Shown here one piece after another: positions 12,293-21,954 of a stretch of 64,000 nucleotides of DNA. The DNA comes from Porodaedalea pini (lineage: Eukaryota > Basidiomycota > Agaricomycetes > Hymenochaetales > Hymenochaetaceae). Position numbers and translations under genes: made by a program. Numbering within the stretch: the first letter of the stretch is position 1; each line of letters starts with the position of its first letter. The stretch spans positions 17,162-81,161 of the forward strand of contig NBAY01000119.1 in assembly GCA_002794775.1 (NCBI GenBank), read 5' to 3'. Below the pieces are notes generated by a model. It made no database searches and was not told the DNA's origin. It was given only the letters and a program-made list of their open reading frames with translations.

Positions 12293-12705
12293 TGTTAGAA
12301 CCTGAACTTTCACCTTTTCCTTTATTCCCCCTTTTACCATTTCCTTTATTATATTCGTCCTTTTCATCGTATTTACCCATCTTACACAATCACTCCCACA
12401 CTGCCTTCATTCGTTCCATTCCCACTCGTTAGGTAATGTTAGGTAATATAGTCTCACGGTCGTCGCTATAGAAGGTCTCAGGAATCGCATGAACTCCTTG
12501 TTCTGCTTTTCCTCTTACCTCCGCGACGACCTAGGTGAGACTCGTCCCCCTTGTATTAGTTTAGACTTGTATTAATCCTCTTACCTCTGCGACGACCTAG
12601 CCTGAGTAAGCGTGTCCCGAGTCTACGCTCGAGTACAGCACGTCCCAGACAACAGTCAGCCGAGGCCTGCCCAGTCCGAGTCGTCTCCCGGACTCCCGCC
12701 TAACA
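12293..12705 (+). repeat. Element 1 5' LTR
   Basis: 413 bp, TGTTAG...CTAACA. Differs from the 3' LTR only at 12651. Confidence 0.95.
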
Positions 12706-13427
12706 TAAAAGCAGAACCTCACCCAGGCTCATCCCCAGCGTACGTCGTCGCTGTCGACTCGCCCTCACTCAGTCTAGAGGAGTACTCCCCTCGAAGGACC
12801 TGACGTGTAAACCCCCTAAACGACAACCCTCAACCCTGCCCGGACGTTTCCGGACGTTCGTGTATTAAGTAATCACTCCAACCAACCTTTCCTAACCCTG
12901 GCTCTCCGGATTAGCCTCTGGTGGAGCACGCACCTGACGTGGACGTGGGTGACCAGACGAGTACAAACTTCGACGACAATCTCGTTTGTGATCTCACTCG
13001 GATCCTACCGCCTCGTCATCAACTTCGCTGACGAACCCGCTCAACGTTGGCGTAACCCCGGCACCAACGCACACCCGATCCCTGTTCCTCCTCCATCGTC
13101 AACATAGATCTCGACGAGGAACAACGTCGTGCTCTCCCGCCTCGTTCCTGGTACAACGAGGAACGCCGCTCCTGGTTCACGGTTACTCAAACAGGCGTTG
13201 AATACGTTATCTGGTGGCGTCCAGAGAAAGGACTCTGGTATTCGACGCTTGAAGGAGGAAGAAGATTAAAGTGGGCTCCTGCGCCGATAGATCAGACAAC
13301 CCCGATTTCGCCATCGCTTTCAACGTCAACCATCCTCCCACCGATCCCAGGACCGTATAGAGAAGCGCGACGAGATTCATCACCACCGACCCCCCCTGAG
13401 CGACAAACGGACACGCCTAGAACAACA

Positions 13428-14501
13428 ATGTCGACGGGAAGCTTCAGCACACAACAGTTGGAGCAAATTGCGGCGATCGTAGCGGGCGCCTTCGCTCACC
13501 AAGCCGCAAACACCCCAGCGGGCCCTAGTACCGCTGCTGTACCAAACATCGACGTCGCCCGACCACGTGAATTCACTGGTGGCGACGATTACCTCGACTT
13601 CAGACGTGAAGTCCTTCTTTTCGTATCCGCAAATCCAAGTCGATACCCTACGTCAGAGAGTAAGATTTATGTAGCTCTCTCCTACCTGAAGGGTGGTAAT
13701 GCGGCAATGTGGGCGCAGAACTACGTCGAGGAGTCGACAACGTCGGGAATCGTCACCTTCACCGACAGCTGGGAAAGATTCCAGGAACAACTCGACGCCT
13801 CGTTCGACGACCCGAATCGCAAGGAGAAAGCGCTGAAGGATTTCCGAGATAAGGTTCAAAAGGACCTAACCGCGGACGAGTTCTTCCAGAAGTTCGACGT
13901 GATCATTAAGCGTGCCGAGCTGAAAGACGACAGCGTCATCTGCGATCACCTCAAGCGAGCGATGAACATCGAGGTGGTCCGTGGAGTGCTAAGGTCGACG
14001 CCAGTCCCAACGAAATATGAGGATTGGAAGAACAAGGCGATCGAAATAGACCGCGGCGAACAGCAGATTCGCGCTATCCAACGAGGACGCACCTTTCTTC
14101 CCCCTCCTCGCCTACCACAACAAGCACCCCCAGCTCGCCGTCAGGTAGCGGCCCCTCACGTCGATAGACGCGACGTGACCGGCGTCACCTTCGGAGGCGC
14201 TGGTCAGCCGATGGACGTCTCAATGAACGAGGCACAACGACGACGCGCGTGCTGGATCTGTGGCGGGTTGGGCCACTTCAAGGACAAGTGCCCGCAAGCG
14301 AAACCGATCATCCAGCGCATGCTGGAACTGATGGCGCCAGGCGAACATCGTGTCCTCGCCGACGAGCTCGGAGCAATGAAGGAGTCGGCCTTTGAGGAAG
14401 TCGTAGACACTCGGAGGTCGACTGTGGAGGACTATGTGGAGGAAGAAGACAATGACGAAGAGGTTGTCGACTCACAGGGTTTTGCGAGTGGTCAGGCGTA
14501 A
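13428..14501 (+). CDS. gag: Element 1 Gag
   Basis: 357-codon capsid/nucleocapsid protein starting at an ATG in context ACAACAATG. It has an N-terminal region rich in Ala/Thr, a capsid-like middle (about residues 40-200, including EFTGGDDYLDFRREV) and one CCHC zinc knuckle, CWICGGLGHFKDKC, at about residues 273-286 for RNA binding. The C-terminal 40 residues are acidic. The frame overlaps the pol frame by 46 bp, with pol in the -1 frame. It is intact. Confidence 0.9.
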   Translation: MSTGSFSTQQLEQIAAIVAGAFAHQAANTPAGPSTAAVPNIDVARPREFTGGDDYLDFRREVLLFVSANPSRYPTSESKIYVALSYLKGGNAAMWAQNYVEESTTSGIVTFTDSWERFQEQLDASFDDPNRKEKALKDFRDKVQKDLTADEFFQKFDVIIKRAELKDDSVICDHLKRAMNIEVVRGVLRSTPVPTKYEDWKNKAIEIDRGEQQIRAIQRGRTFLPPPRLPQQAPPARRQVAAPHVDRRDVTGVTFGGAGQPMDVSMNEAQRRRACWICGGLGHFKDKCPQAKPIIQRMLELMAPGEHRVLADELGAMKESAFEEVVDTRRSTVEDYVEEEDNDEEVVDSQGFASGQA

Positions 14502-17500
14502 TCATCGGGGCGACTGACCGAGAAGAACAAGGGACTTCGACTCTGGACTCGTTAAAATATAACCAACCGTCTGTACAATACATAAATGCGAACGACATCG
14601 ATGGTTTTCCCGAGTACAAAGTCCCCACCGGTGTGAAGGAAAGTGAAGAGTATGAGCAGCTGTTCATGAGAGGAACTGGCGGACGCCAGCTGGACCTTCT
14701 CCTGAACGTCGAACACAGCGTGGAAGGTGAAGTGAGGGAGGTGGACGCACACGCGCTCGTGGATTCGGGATGTACGGGATCATGCATTGACGTGAGATTC
14801 GTTGAACGGTATGGGCTGGAGACGAAGCGTTATATCCAGCCCCTTGCAGTACTCAATGCCGACGGCACACACAACGAAGCCAGGTTGATCGAGGAGTACG
14901 TCGACATTGAACTCACGATTGGTCACCATAAGGAACGGATCGTCCTGGCGGTAACCTCACTGGCATCGTCTAACATCTTCCTGGGGTACAACTGGCTTCG
15001 ACGACACAACCCAGAGGTCGACTGGAAGACGGGTACACTTGACTTTACGCGCTGCCCGAGCGAATGTGCGATCGAAAGGAAGCAGGTGGAGGACCTAGTC
15101 AAGGTGAAGGAGGAGGTGGAGCAGATGAGGAGGGTGAGTGAGATGCGAATGGACAAGGCGTCCTGGCCCGCATACCTCAACGACTACGCCGACGTTTTCA
15201 GCGAAAAAGGTTTTGAGAAGCTGCCGGAACACCGACCCTGGGACCATGTCATTGACTTGAAGCCCGACTTCAAACCGAGCGACTGTAAGATCTACCCGCT
15301 CACGCCAACTGAGCAGCAGTCACTCAAGGACTTCCTTGATGAAAATCTGAAGTCGGGTCGCATTCGACGGTCGATATCGCCCATGGCGTCGCCCTTCTTC
15401 TTCATTAAGAAGGCCAACAAATCGCTACGCCCGATCCAGGATTACCGTAAGCTCAATGACGGTACAATCAAGAACAAGTATCCCCTCCCTCTCATTGACG
15501 AACTCGTCGACAAGGTCAAGAAAGCGAAGTACATCACTAAGCTTGACCTTCGCTGGGGGTACTACAATATCCGGATCCGCGAGGGTGACGAATGGAAGGC
15601 AGCTTTTCGCACGAACATGGGCCTCTTCGAACCAACGGTCATGTTTTTTGGCCTTTGCAACGCGCCGGCCACGTTCCAGGCCTTTGTCAACCACATCTTT
15701 AAGGACCTAATCTACGCGAACTTGATCATCATATACCTCGACGACATCCTGATCCTCTCAGAAACCATTGAGGAGCATATCGACACATTGAGGCGCGTAC
15801 TCCAGATCCTCCGAGAAAATGGCCTGTATCTGAAGCCGGAGAAGTGCGAGTTTGACGCCAAAGTCATCAAATACCTCGGCCACATCATCGGCAATGGTGA
15901 GATCAGGGCTGACCCGGCAAAGACGGAGGCGATTGCGAACTGGCCAGTCCCACGGAACCTCAAGGAGCTGCAACAGTTCCTCGGTATGGGAAACTGGCTA
16001 AGACGGTTTATTAAGGACTACAGCAAGGTGGTCCGACCATTGACGTCGTTAACGGGCAAGAAGGACTGGGTATGGGAGACCGAACAGCAGGAAGCGTTCG
16101 AGGAGCTGAGACGACGTCTCTGCTCACCTCCAGTCCTAGCCATCGCCAATGACGAGGGCCCTTTCCGCGTAGAAGCGGACTCGTCAAACTTTGCGCTCGG
16201 TGGTGTGTTGTTGCAGAAGCAGGAAGGGAAGTGGAGGGTGATCGCCTACAGGTCAGAGGCACTTGAACCAGTGGAACGAAACTACGAGATCTATGACAAG
16301 GAGATGCTCGCGATCGTTTCGGCACTCAAGGAGTGGCGGCAATACCTCCTTGGCGCTCGCCACAAGATTGAAATCTGGTCCGACCACGCCAACCTCACCT
16401 ACTTCAGGTCAGCGCAGAAGCTGAGCTATCGCCAAGCTCGCTGGCGGACTGAACTTGAAGAATTCGACTTCCACCTCGAACACAAGTCGGGCAAGACGAT
16501 GGGCAAGGCCGACCTGCTATCGCGTATGGCGGGCTATGATCAGGGCAAGGATGACAACGATAGGGTCGTGTTCATCAAGGATAAGTGGTTGAACCATGGA
16601 GTGGTGCGGACATCGCGCGACGAGGTGGTGGAGCGAGTGGGTGAAGCGCAGAGGGCGCAGGACGAGTCGGAGAGGCCGACGGGAATGACAGAGGTCGACG
16701 GATTGTGGCGCATGAAGGACAAGGTATACGTGCCATCGTCAATGAAGGAGGCCGTATTACGGGAATGTCACGACTCGGTACTGGCTGGACACCCAGGAGC
16801 GTCAAAAACGGTGGAGCTTGTCCGTCGAGACTTCTGGTGGACGTCGATGTTCTCCGACGTCAGAGCGTATGTCCGAGGGTGTGATCGCTGCCAGCGAACA
16901 AAGGCTCTGAGGGCATCAAGGTCGAGGCCACTTCACCCGAACACGGTCCCGGAAGGCCCATGGGAAATTGTCACGGTCGACCTCATCGGAGAACTCCCGG
17001 ACTCCAAGGGACACAACGCAATCTGTGTTTTCGTCGACAGGTTCTCGAAACAGATGCACGCGATCCCGACAACGACAAAGTTGTCGGCGGAAGGCATGGC
17101 TCAACTGTACCGCGACCATGTCTTCCGCCTCCACGGCTTGCCGAAGAAGATCATCCATGACCGAGGCACGCAGTTCGACGCATCAATGATGAAGGAGCTG
17201 TACAAACTCCTACACATCGAAGGCAACCCGTCAACGGCGTATCACCCACAGACAGATGGTCAGACAGAACGCGTTAACCAAGAGCTTAAACAATATCTTA
17301 GGCTCTTCGTAAACCATCGACAATCGGACTGGAAGGACTGGCTCCCCCTCGCGGAATTCGCGTATAATAACCGCGAACATTCGGCGACGAAGATGTCTCC
17401 TTTCTACGCAAACGCAGGACGCCACCCCTTAAGCTTTGACACGACACAAACCTCGTCTGCCAACATGTCGGCGGAAGAATTCGCGAAGCACATAAAGGAG

Positions 17501-18127
17501 ACTCATCGGGTTGCGAAGGACAACTTGGTCAAAGCGGCGGACGACATGAAACGCTATCACGACCGGACAGCAGGGATTTCGGTTGAGTACAAGGCTGGGG
17601 ACAAGGTTTTCCTTGACAGGCGAAACATCAGCACAGACTCGCTGACAAAGAAACTCGCTGACAAATGGTATGGCCCCTTCGAAATCGTCGACAAGGTGGG
17701 AGCAAGCACGTACAAGCTCAAGCTCCCAAAGCGATGGAAAAAGGTCCACCTGGTCTTCAATGAAGCACTGCTAAAGCCCGCCATCGAACCGTCTTTCGAG
17801 AGCCAAAGACAACCAGCACCGCCACCACCTGACATCATCAACAACGAGGAGGAGTACGAGATTGAGGAGGTTCTAGACTCGCGTCTGCACCGAGGGAAAC
17901 TACAGTACCTTGTCAAGTGGGTCGGCTACAATGAACCTACTTGGCAGCCTGAGACGGACTTCGGCGAGAACGCGAAGGAGGCGATCGCTGAGTTCTACCT
18001 CAAACATCCCGGTGCACCTCGAAAACTCGACATCCCTCATCAACGACTCCGTCCACTCTTCGTCGACACTGAGCCTGACGACCGCGATCATGGTTGGTCG
18101 GGACACCCAACCTTGAAGGGGGGGTAA
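14456..18127 (+). CDS. pol: Element 1 Pol (PR-RT-RH-IN-chromodomain)
   Basis: Open from 14456 to TAA at 18125, in the -1 frame relative to gag. Its first in-frame ATG lies well inside, so expression as a Gag-Pol fusion is expected. Domains, numbered from 14633: aspartic protease with VDSG (about 43-47); reverse transcriptase with YLDD (368-371); RNase H starting near EADSSNF (about 512); integrase zinc region H-H-C-C (about 711-752); DDE core with D in VTVDLIG (about 784), D in HDRGTQF (about 841) and E in QTERVNQ (about 877); chromodomain with YLVKWVGYNEPTW (about 1095-1107). The chromodomain probably guides integration into heterochromatin. No stop or frameshift is seen. Confidence 0.93.
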   Translation, partial: RRGCRLTGFCEWSGVIIGATDREEQGTSTLDSLKYNQPSVQYINANDIDGFPEYKVPTGVKESEEYEQLFMRGTGGRQLDLLLNVEHSVEGEVREVDAHALVDSGCTGSCIDVRFVERYGLETKRYIQPLAVLNADGTHNEARLIEEYVDIELTIGHHKERIVLAVTSLASSNIFLGYNWLRRHNPEVDWKTGTLDFTRCPSECAIERKQVEDLVKVKEEVEQMRRVSEMRMDKASWPAYLNDYADVFSEKGFEKLPEHRPWDHVIDLKPDFKPSDCKIYPLTPTEQQSLKDFLDENLKSGRIRRSISPMASPFFFIKKANKSLRPIQDYRKLNDGTIKNKYPLPLIDELVDKVKKAKYITKLDLRWGYYNIRIREGDEWKAAFRTNMGLFEPTVMFFGLCNAPATFQAFVNHIFKDLIYANLIIIYLDDILILSETIEEHIDTLRRVLQILRENGLYLKPEKCEFDAKVIKYLGHIIGNGEIRADPAKTEAIANWPVPRNLKELQQFLGMGNWLRRFIKDYSKVVRPLTSLTGKKDWVWETEQQEAFEELRRRLCSPPVLAIANDEGPFRVEADSSNFALGGVLLQKQEGKWRVIAYRSEALEPVERNYEIYDKEMLAIVSALKEWRQYLLGARHKIEIWSDHANLTYFRSAQKLSYRQARWRTELEEFDFHLEHKSGKTMGKADLLSRMAGYDQGKDDNDRVVFIKDKWLNHGVVRTSRDEVVERVGEAQRAQDESERPTGMTEVDGLWRMKDKVYVPSSMKEAVLRECHDSVLAGHPGASKTVELVRRDFWWTSMFSDVRAYVRGCDRCQRTKALRASRSRPLHPNTVPEGPWEIVTVDLIGELPDSKGHNAICVFVDRFSKQMHAIPTTTKLSAEGMAQLYRDHVFRLHGLPKKIIHDRGTQFDASMMKELYKLLHIEGNPSTAYHPQTDGQTERVNQELKQYLRLFVNHRQSDWKDWLPLAEFAYNNREHSATKMSPFYANAGRHPLSFDTTQTSSANMSAEEFAKHIKETHRVAKDNLVKAADDMKRYHDRTAGISVEYKAGDKVFLDRRNISTDSLTKKLADKWYGPFEIVDKVGASTYKLKLPKRWKKVHLVFNEALLKPAIEPSFESQRQPAPPPPDIINNEEEYEIEEVLDSRLHRGKLQYLVKWVGYNEPTWQPETDFGENAKEAIAEFYLKHPGAPRKLDIPHQRLRPLFVDTEPDDRDHGWSGHPTLKGG
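14477..14483 (+). promoter_or_regulatory. candidate -1 ribosomal frameshift heptamer
   Basis: G_GGT_TTT read in the gag frame fits X_XXY_YYZ and lies inside the 46-bp gag/pol overlap (14456-14501), 18 bp before the gag stop. A -1 slip here enters the open pol frame. Confidence 0.7.
18115..18124 (+). promoter_or_regulatory. Element 1 polypurine tract
   Basis: GAAGGGGGGG directly before the pol stop TAA and the first base of the 3' LTR; the expected plus-strand primer position. Confidence 0.8.
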
Positions 18128-18540
18128 TGTTAGAACCTGAACTTTCACCTTTTCCTTTATTCCCCCTTTTACCATTTCCTTTATTATATTCGTCCTTTTC
18201 ATCGTATTTACCCATCTTACACAATCACTCCCACACTGCCTTCATTCGTTCCATTCCCACTCGTTAGGTAATGTTAGGTAATATAGTCTCACGGTCGTCG
18301 CTATAGAAGGTCTCAGGAATCGCATGAACTCCTTGTTCTGCTTTTCCTCTTACCTCCGCGACGACCTAGGTGAGACTCGTCCCCCTTGTATTAGTTTAGA
18401 CTTGTATTAATCCTCTTACCTCTGCGACGACCTAGCCTGAGTAAGCGTGTCCCGAGTCTACGCTCGAGTACAGCACGTCCCAGACGACAGTCAGCCGAGG
18501 CCTGCCCAGTCCGAGTCGTCTCCCGGACTCCCGCCTAACA
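18128..18540 (+). repeat. Element 1 3' LTR
   Basis: 413 bp, identical to the 5' LTR except G at 18486. Confidence 0.95.
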
Positions 18541-18545
18541 TACCG
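18541..18545 (+). repeat. target site duplication of element 1 (right)
   Basis: TACCG, matching 12288-12292. Confidence 0.9.
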
Positions 18546-19560
18546 CAGGAGAACGAGCAACGCGTGATGGGAGAACAAGACCCTGGTTGTCGCCACGAAT
18601 CATGACCATGATTCCGACCATGCGTGTGCTAAGGCTCCATGTGTTCTGCCACAGAATAATTTGCCACCGTTCAGACCCGTACCCTGTGGATCGTCCAGGT
18701 CTTTGACCACGACGTTGAACATCTCTGGCCATGAGAAGTCTTGGCCAAGGCAATGTGACGTCGCAGCTTGGATGCCACGGCCGGTCATCATGTAAAGACC
18801 ACCGGCAAACTTCTCCTTGTCCGACTTGATGCCTGTGATGACGAGTACGGTAAGCAGCACCTCGTACACGCGACGATGTAAATTGAGAATTTCCCATACT
18901 TCAGTAGGGATACATGACCGTTTCTGTAGTCGGACAGATTGCTATGGGCTCCTCAAGCTCGGAGCTCCCTCTGAAGACGCATGTCATACCGACCTTAATC
19001 AGTGCCTATAATATTTGTCAGCACAAAGTGAGGATTACAGAACAATCAACGCACGTTCGTATACCAACCTGGGAAGTCGACCCTTTCTTCATGCCAATAG
19101 CAATCTTCACCGTGCCGTCAATTCTCCCTTCCTCTTTCGTTGCCTTTTCCTGGGCGACAATTGCAGACGTGCGCACAGCAGGCACCACAGCCTCGGCCTT
19201 GAGTTCCACGAAATCTACCTTGTGAAGCTTGGTCTCCGTTTCGAGACACGCCAGCATGAAGCAATGTTGGTTCCAGGGAGGAAGACAGTAAAATCAGAGG
19301 CGAGTGCATGTACGGCGAAGAGAGAAGTCGATAATGTGAGTGATGCATCAAGGACCGTGACAACCTTTGGGAATGTGTTTGCGTCAAGTGCTAATGGTGA
19401 AACTGGACAAACTTTAACAATGCGTGTGGACAGATAAAGAGACTGGGCTCATGGGAGTCCTTGTCCAACACAAAAAATTATTTTAGCAGGTCCGGCGATG
19501 TGTGCAATGACGACAACAGGAACTGTTGTGGCAGACTTTACGGTCTTCGGCTTGAAGACG
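18541..19560 (-). pseudogene. prolyl-tRNA synthetase relic, 5' portion with YbaK-like domain
   Basis: Minus-strand fragments in order: TVPVVVIAH (about 19500-19530), VVTVLDASLTLST (about 19330), HKVDFVELKAEA (about 19200), a basic linker with IDGTVKIAIGMKK, then [19 protein letters not shown] and [10 protein letters not shown] with SHCLGQDFS (class II core) and a [16 protein letters not shown] stretch. This matches fungal cytosolic ProRS, with an N-terminal YbaK-type editing domain before the catalytic core. The catalytic part between linker and core (motif 1 and part of motif 2) is missing and the frames are shifted, so it is not functional. It continues at 11654-12292 across element 1. Confidence 0.72.
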
Positions 19561-20859
19561 AGCATTCTAATAAGTTGAAGGTCAGAAGTCGGGACGGCAT
19601 GTTGCCTGCAGCAGTGAGTGCATCCCACCAGGTGGCCGGTGAGGCTACCACTTCGTGTGTGATGGTTGCGGTGGGTGTGATTGAGGGTTTTTTCAGACAT
19701 TCTGTAAGGACGTCGGCACCAGACATATTGGAGTGGCAGCAGATGTGAAAGCGATGTGTGGCATGTCGCGTCAAAACCAACATACATGTGATCAAGTTCC
19801 CACACCTCTTCTGTGGATGACACATCCAGGTGTGGGAAATTGGACTTAGCAGTGGGGGTCGGCATTGCTTGAATGAAAAGCATGCATTCCCACGGCCCTC
19901 GGCATGTCATGCCGCACGTCAATCTGTGTCGAAGGAAAACTCTTGTTTCTGTAGCTACGCTTCCTCCTTCCTCAGCTCACAAATAAATAAGGAAAAATCT
20001 GTAAATAATACTATTGGAATATATATTGAATTACCCAAGACAGTTTTTAAATAAGTGAAAAATCAATCAAGATACTGTTAACTTAATGGGAGAATCACTT
20101 GTTTCTCTGTGAATAATTTTTTTTAGAAAAATTCCTTACGGACAATTCAAGTTTGTCACGAGAAAAATAAGTTGCAACAGAAAAATCAATGACTTTTGGG
20201 ATGATGTATTGTTGACAGATTCTGAAAGACAAGCCGGAAGGTAGAAAATAGCGCTCATGTGATGGCATATAGGGAATGTGTTGTCATCTCATCTCAGTTC
20301 AGCTCTGTAGTACATGCCAATGTACCAAGGAAAACACATATAAATGTAAAAATACAGGATATAAATGCATATATTTTACTCAAAGTGTGATTTTGAGCAA
20401 AAATATGTCAATGGAACTGCTTAATGTATTAGGTAGGAATGATAGGTCAGTTTGTACTACTAGCACTAATAATTCTGTACATATATAATTCTTAGTGTTG
20501 CTGCCAGGCAGATAAGCAGTGGCAGAAGCATGTAATTGATTGTTTGACCTCAAAAGCTTTCCCTCAGGGCTTCTAGTTATACATCACACAACTTAATTTT
20601 ACCAGATTCTGTCCAGGGAACCACCGGCAGAATTTCTAGCATTTCTATGTGTGCTTGCAAAACTTTCGACAATCGCATTGCCACAAATTTCTATATTAGG
20701 GGCATATTTACACTCCGATTTAAAAAAAAAGAGGCACGCTTTTCTAACATACAATGCTGATCCCCATTAGCAGTTTTTGTCACCTGAAGTGCCTCCAAAT
20801 ACAAAATACATCATATCTCACTCAATTCTTCACAAAAACTCTTCAGAAAAGTTTCTAAA
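19561..20859. other. AT-rich transposon interior, no gene
   Basis: The sequence becomes markedly AT-rich from about 19970. Only short ORFs occur, and none resembles a transposase. It is probably interior of the parent transposon. Confidence 0.5.
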
Positions 20860-21013
20860 TTTATGTGAGCTTAGAGGACAGAAGGTGGAATATTGAGACT
20901 GCAGTAGTGAAAATGGGTGTTTTTTGAGAAAACCTCCTTCCCAGATTTTTCCTGAGCTCAATTTTGAAGCTAATGACATGAACCTTGTTGGAGAATGGTA
21001 TCTATACTGTATA
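20860..21013 (+). repeat. inverted repeat arm, left of element 2
   Basis: Reverse complement matches 35829-35987 over about 155 bp with some mismatches (for example the core GAGCTCAATTTTGAAGCTAA). Before element 2 inserted, the two arms would have been separated by about 155 bp. Confidence 0.75.
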
Positions 21014-21038
21014 TTAAATTATAGATGGCTTATAACAG

Positions 21039-21878
21039 TGTAGCGATTAACTATCGCCTACGCGCCGGCTGAGTCTTTCTGCCCTCACTTACACTACTCC
21101 TTTGACTCCCTTTACCAGCCGCCGAACATTACCATTTATTCATTCGTAATCGGCGGCCTACTCTTTATTATTAATTCTTGGTATGGACACGATCGGATGG
21201 ACGGATGTCATACGAACTCGATCAGCACATGGACGACCGACTCTCGTGGGCACAGGTGGAAGGACTTAGGGGAGTAGGACAAGGACGTGGGATACAGTTG
21301 TGCAGTGGTGGGAGACAAGAGAGCAGGTTGGGCACTACAATATCACTCCACGATGATCGGCTGCATGATGTGTGCAGGCCGATCGCCGACTCACCTTCAC
21401 ATCTGTTCACACAGACTCGGCCGAGTCCTGCACCGCTTTCTCTGCTTCAGTTTAGTATAAATTTGCGGTAGTTTGTACACACACAGACACGGAGACACGG
21501 AGACAGACACACACAGTACAGAAGACAGACAGTCCCCTCTCCACCTCTAGACTGCAATCTACTACATGCATTACTATGCACTACTTGCCCGACTCTCGTT
21601 CTGAAAACAGTATACACCGACTCTGTTGCCGACTCTCAGAACTCCGTCACCCAATCACCGAACACCCTCGGCCACTGCCTCAAGTGCCAATTTTACCCAC
21701 CCGAGTCTTGGTCTAACCGGAATCCCGCAGGTATCCGTATCGCCAAGTCTTCATATCTCGAACCTCGCTCTACTTAGGTTGTCCCTCTCGGTATACCGAG
21801 TCACCGCAGTCCCCCTTGGGTCAAACACGAGCGCTAGCCCGGATCGCCCTTCAGATTGGAAGAGTCTGCACCCCTACA
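21039..21878 (+). repeat. Element 2 5' LTR
   Basis: 840 bp. It contains a TATA-like TATAAAT at 21456-21462. It carries the TpG/CpA state at seven of the nine positions that differ from the 3' LTR. Confidence 0.93.
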
Positions 21879-21881
21879 CAT

Positions 21882-21894
21882 TGGAGCCCACTGC
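21882..21894 (+). promoter_or_regulatory. candidate primer-binding site
   Basis: TGGAGCCCACTGC begins four bases after the 5' LTR. The leading TGG is what a tRNA 3'-CCA end would pair with; the tRNA itself was not identified. Confidence 0.4.
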
Positions 21895-21954
21895 AAGGGG
21901 GACAAGGTGCCTCGCCTAAGTATCAGGTCGACATCTGAAGCTCCTTGGCGCTCT

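Larger units (their letters stand above)
12293..18540 (+). mobile_element. Element 1: Ty3/Gypsy chromovirus, apparently full length
   Basis: 6,248 bp with two 413-bp LTRs that start TGTTAG and end CTAACA, a 5-bp target duplication TACCG, intact gag (357 codons) and intact pol with protease, RT, RNase H, integrase and chromodomain in the order of the chromovirus clade. The LTRs differ at one base (12651 A versus 18486 G, a CpG transition), so the insertion is recent. It sits inside the prolyl-tRNA synthetase relic; removing it re-joins the CGIT motif of that family. The 722-bp leader 12706-13427 has no convincing gene, and no tRNA primer site starting TGG follows the 5' LTR. Confidence 0.95.

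Noticed and set aside
19449..19922. 157-codon minus-strand ORF
   Set aside because: Only its last part (PVVVIAH region) resembles the prolyl-tRNA synthetase relic; the rest looks non-coding, so it was folded into the relic annotation.
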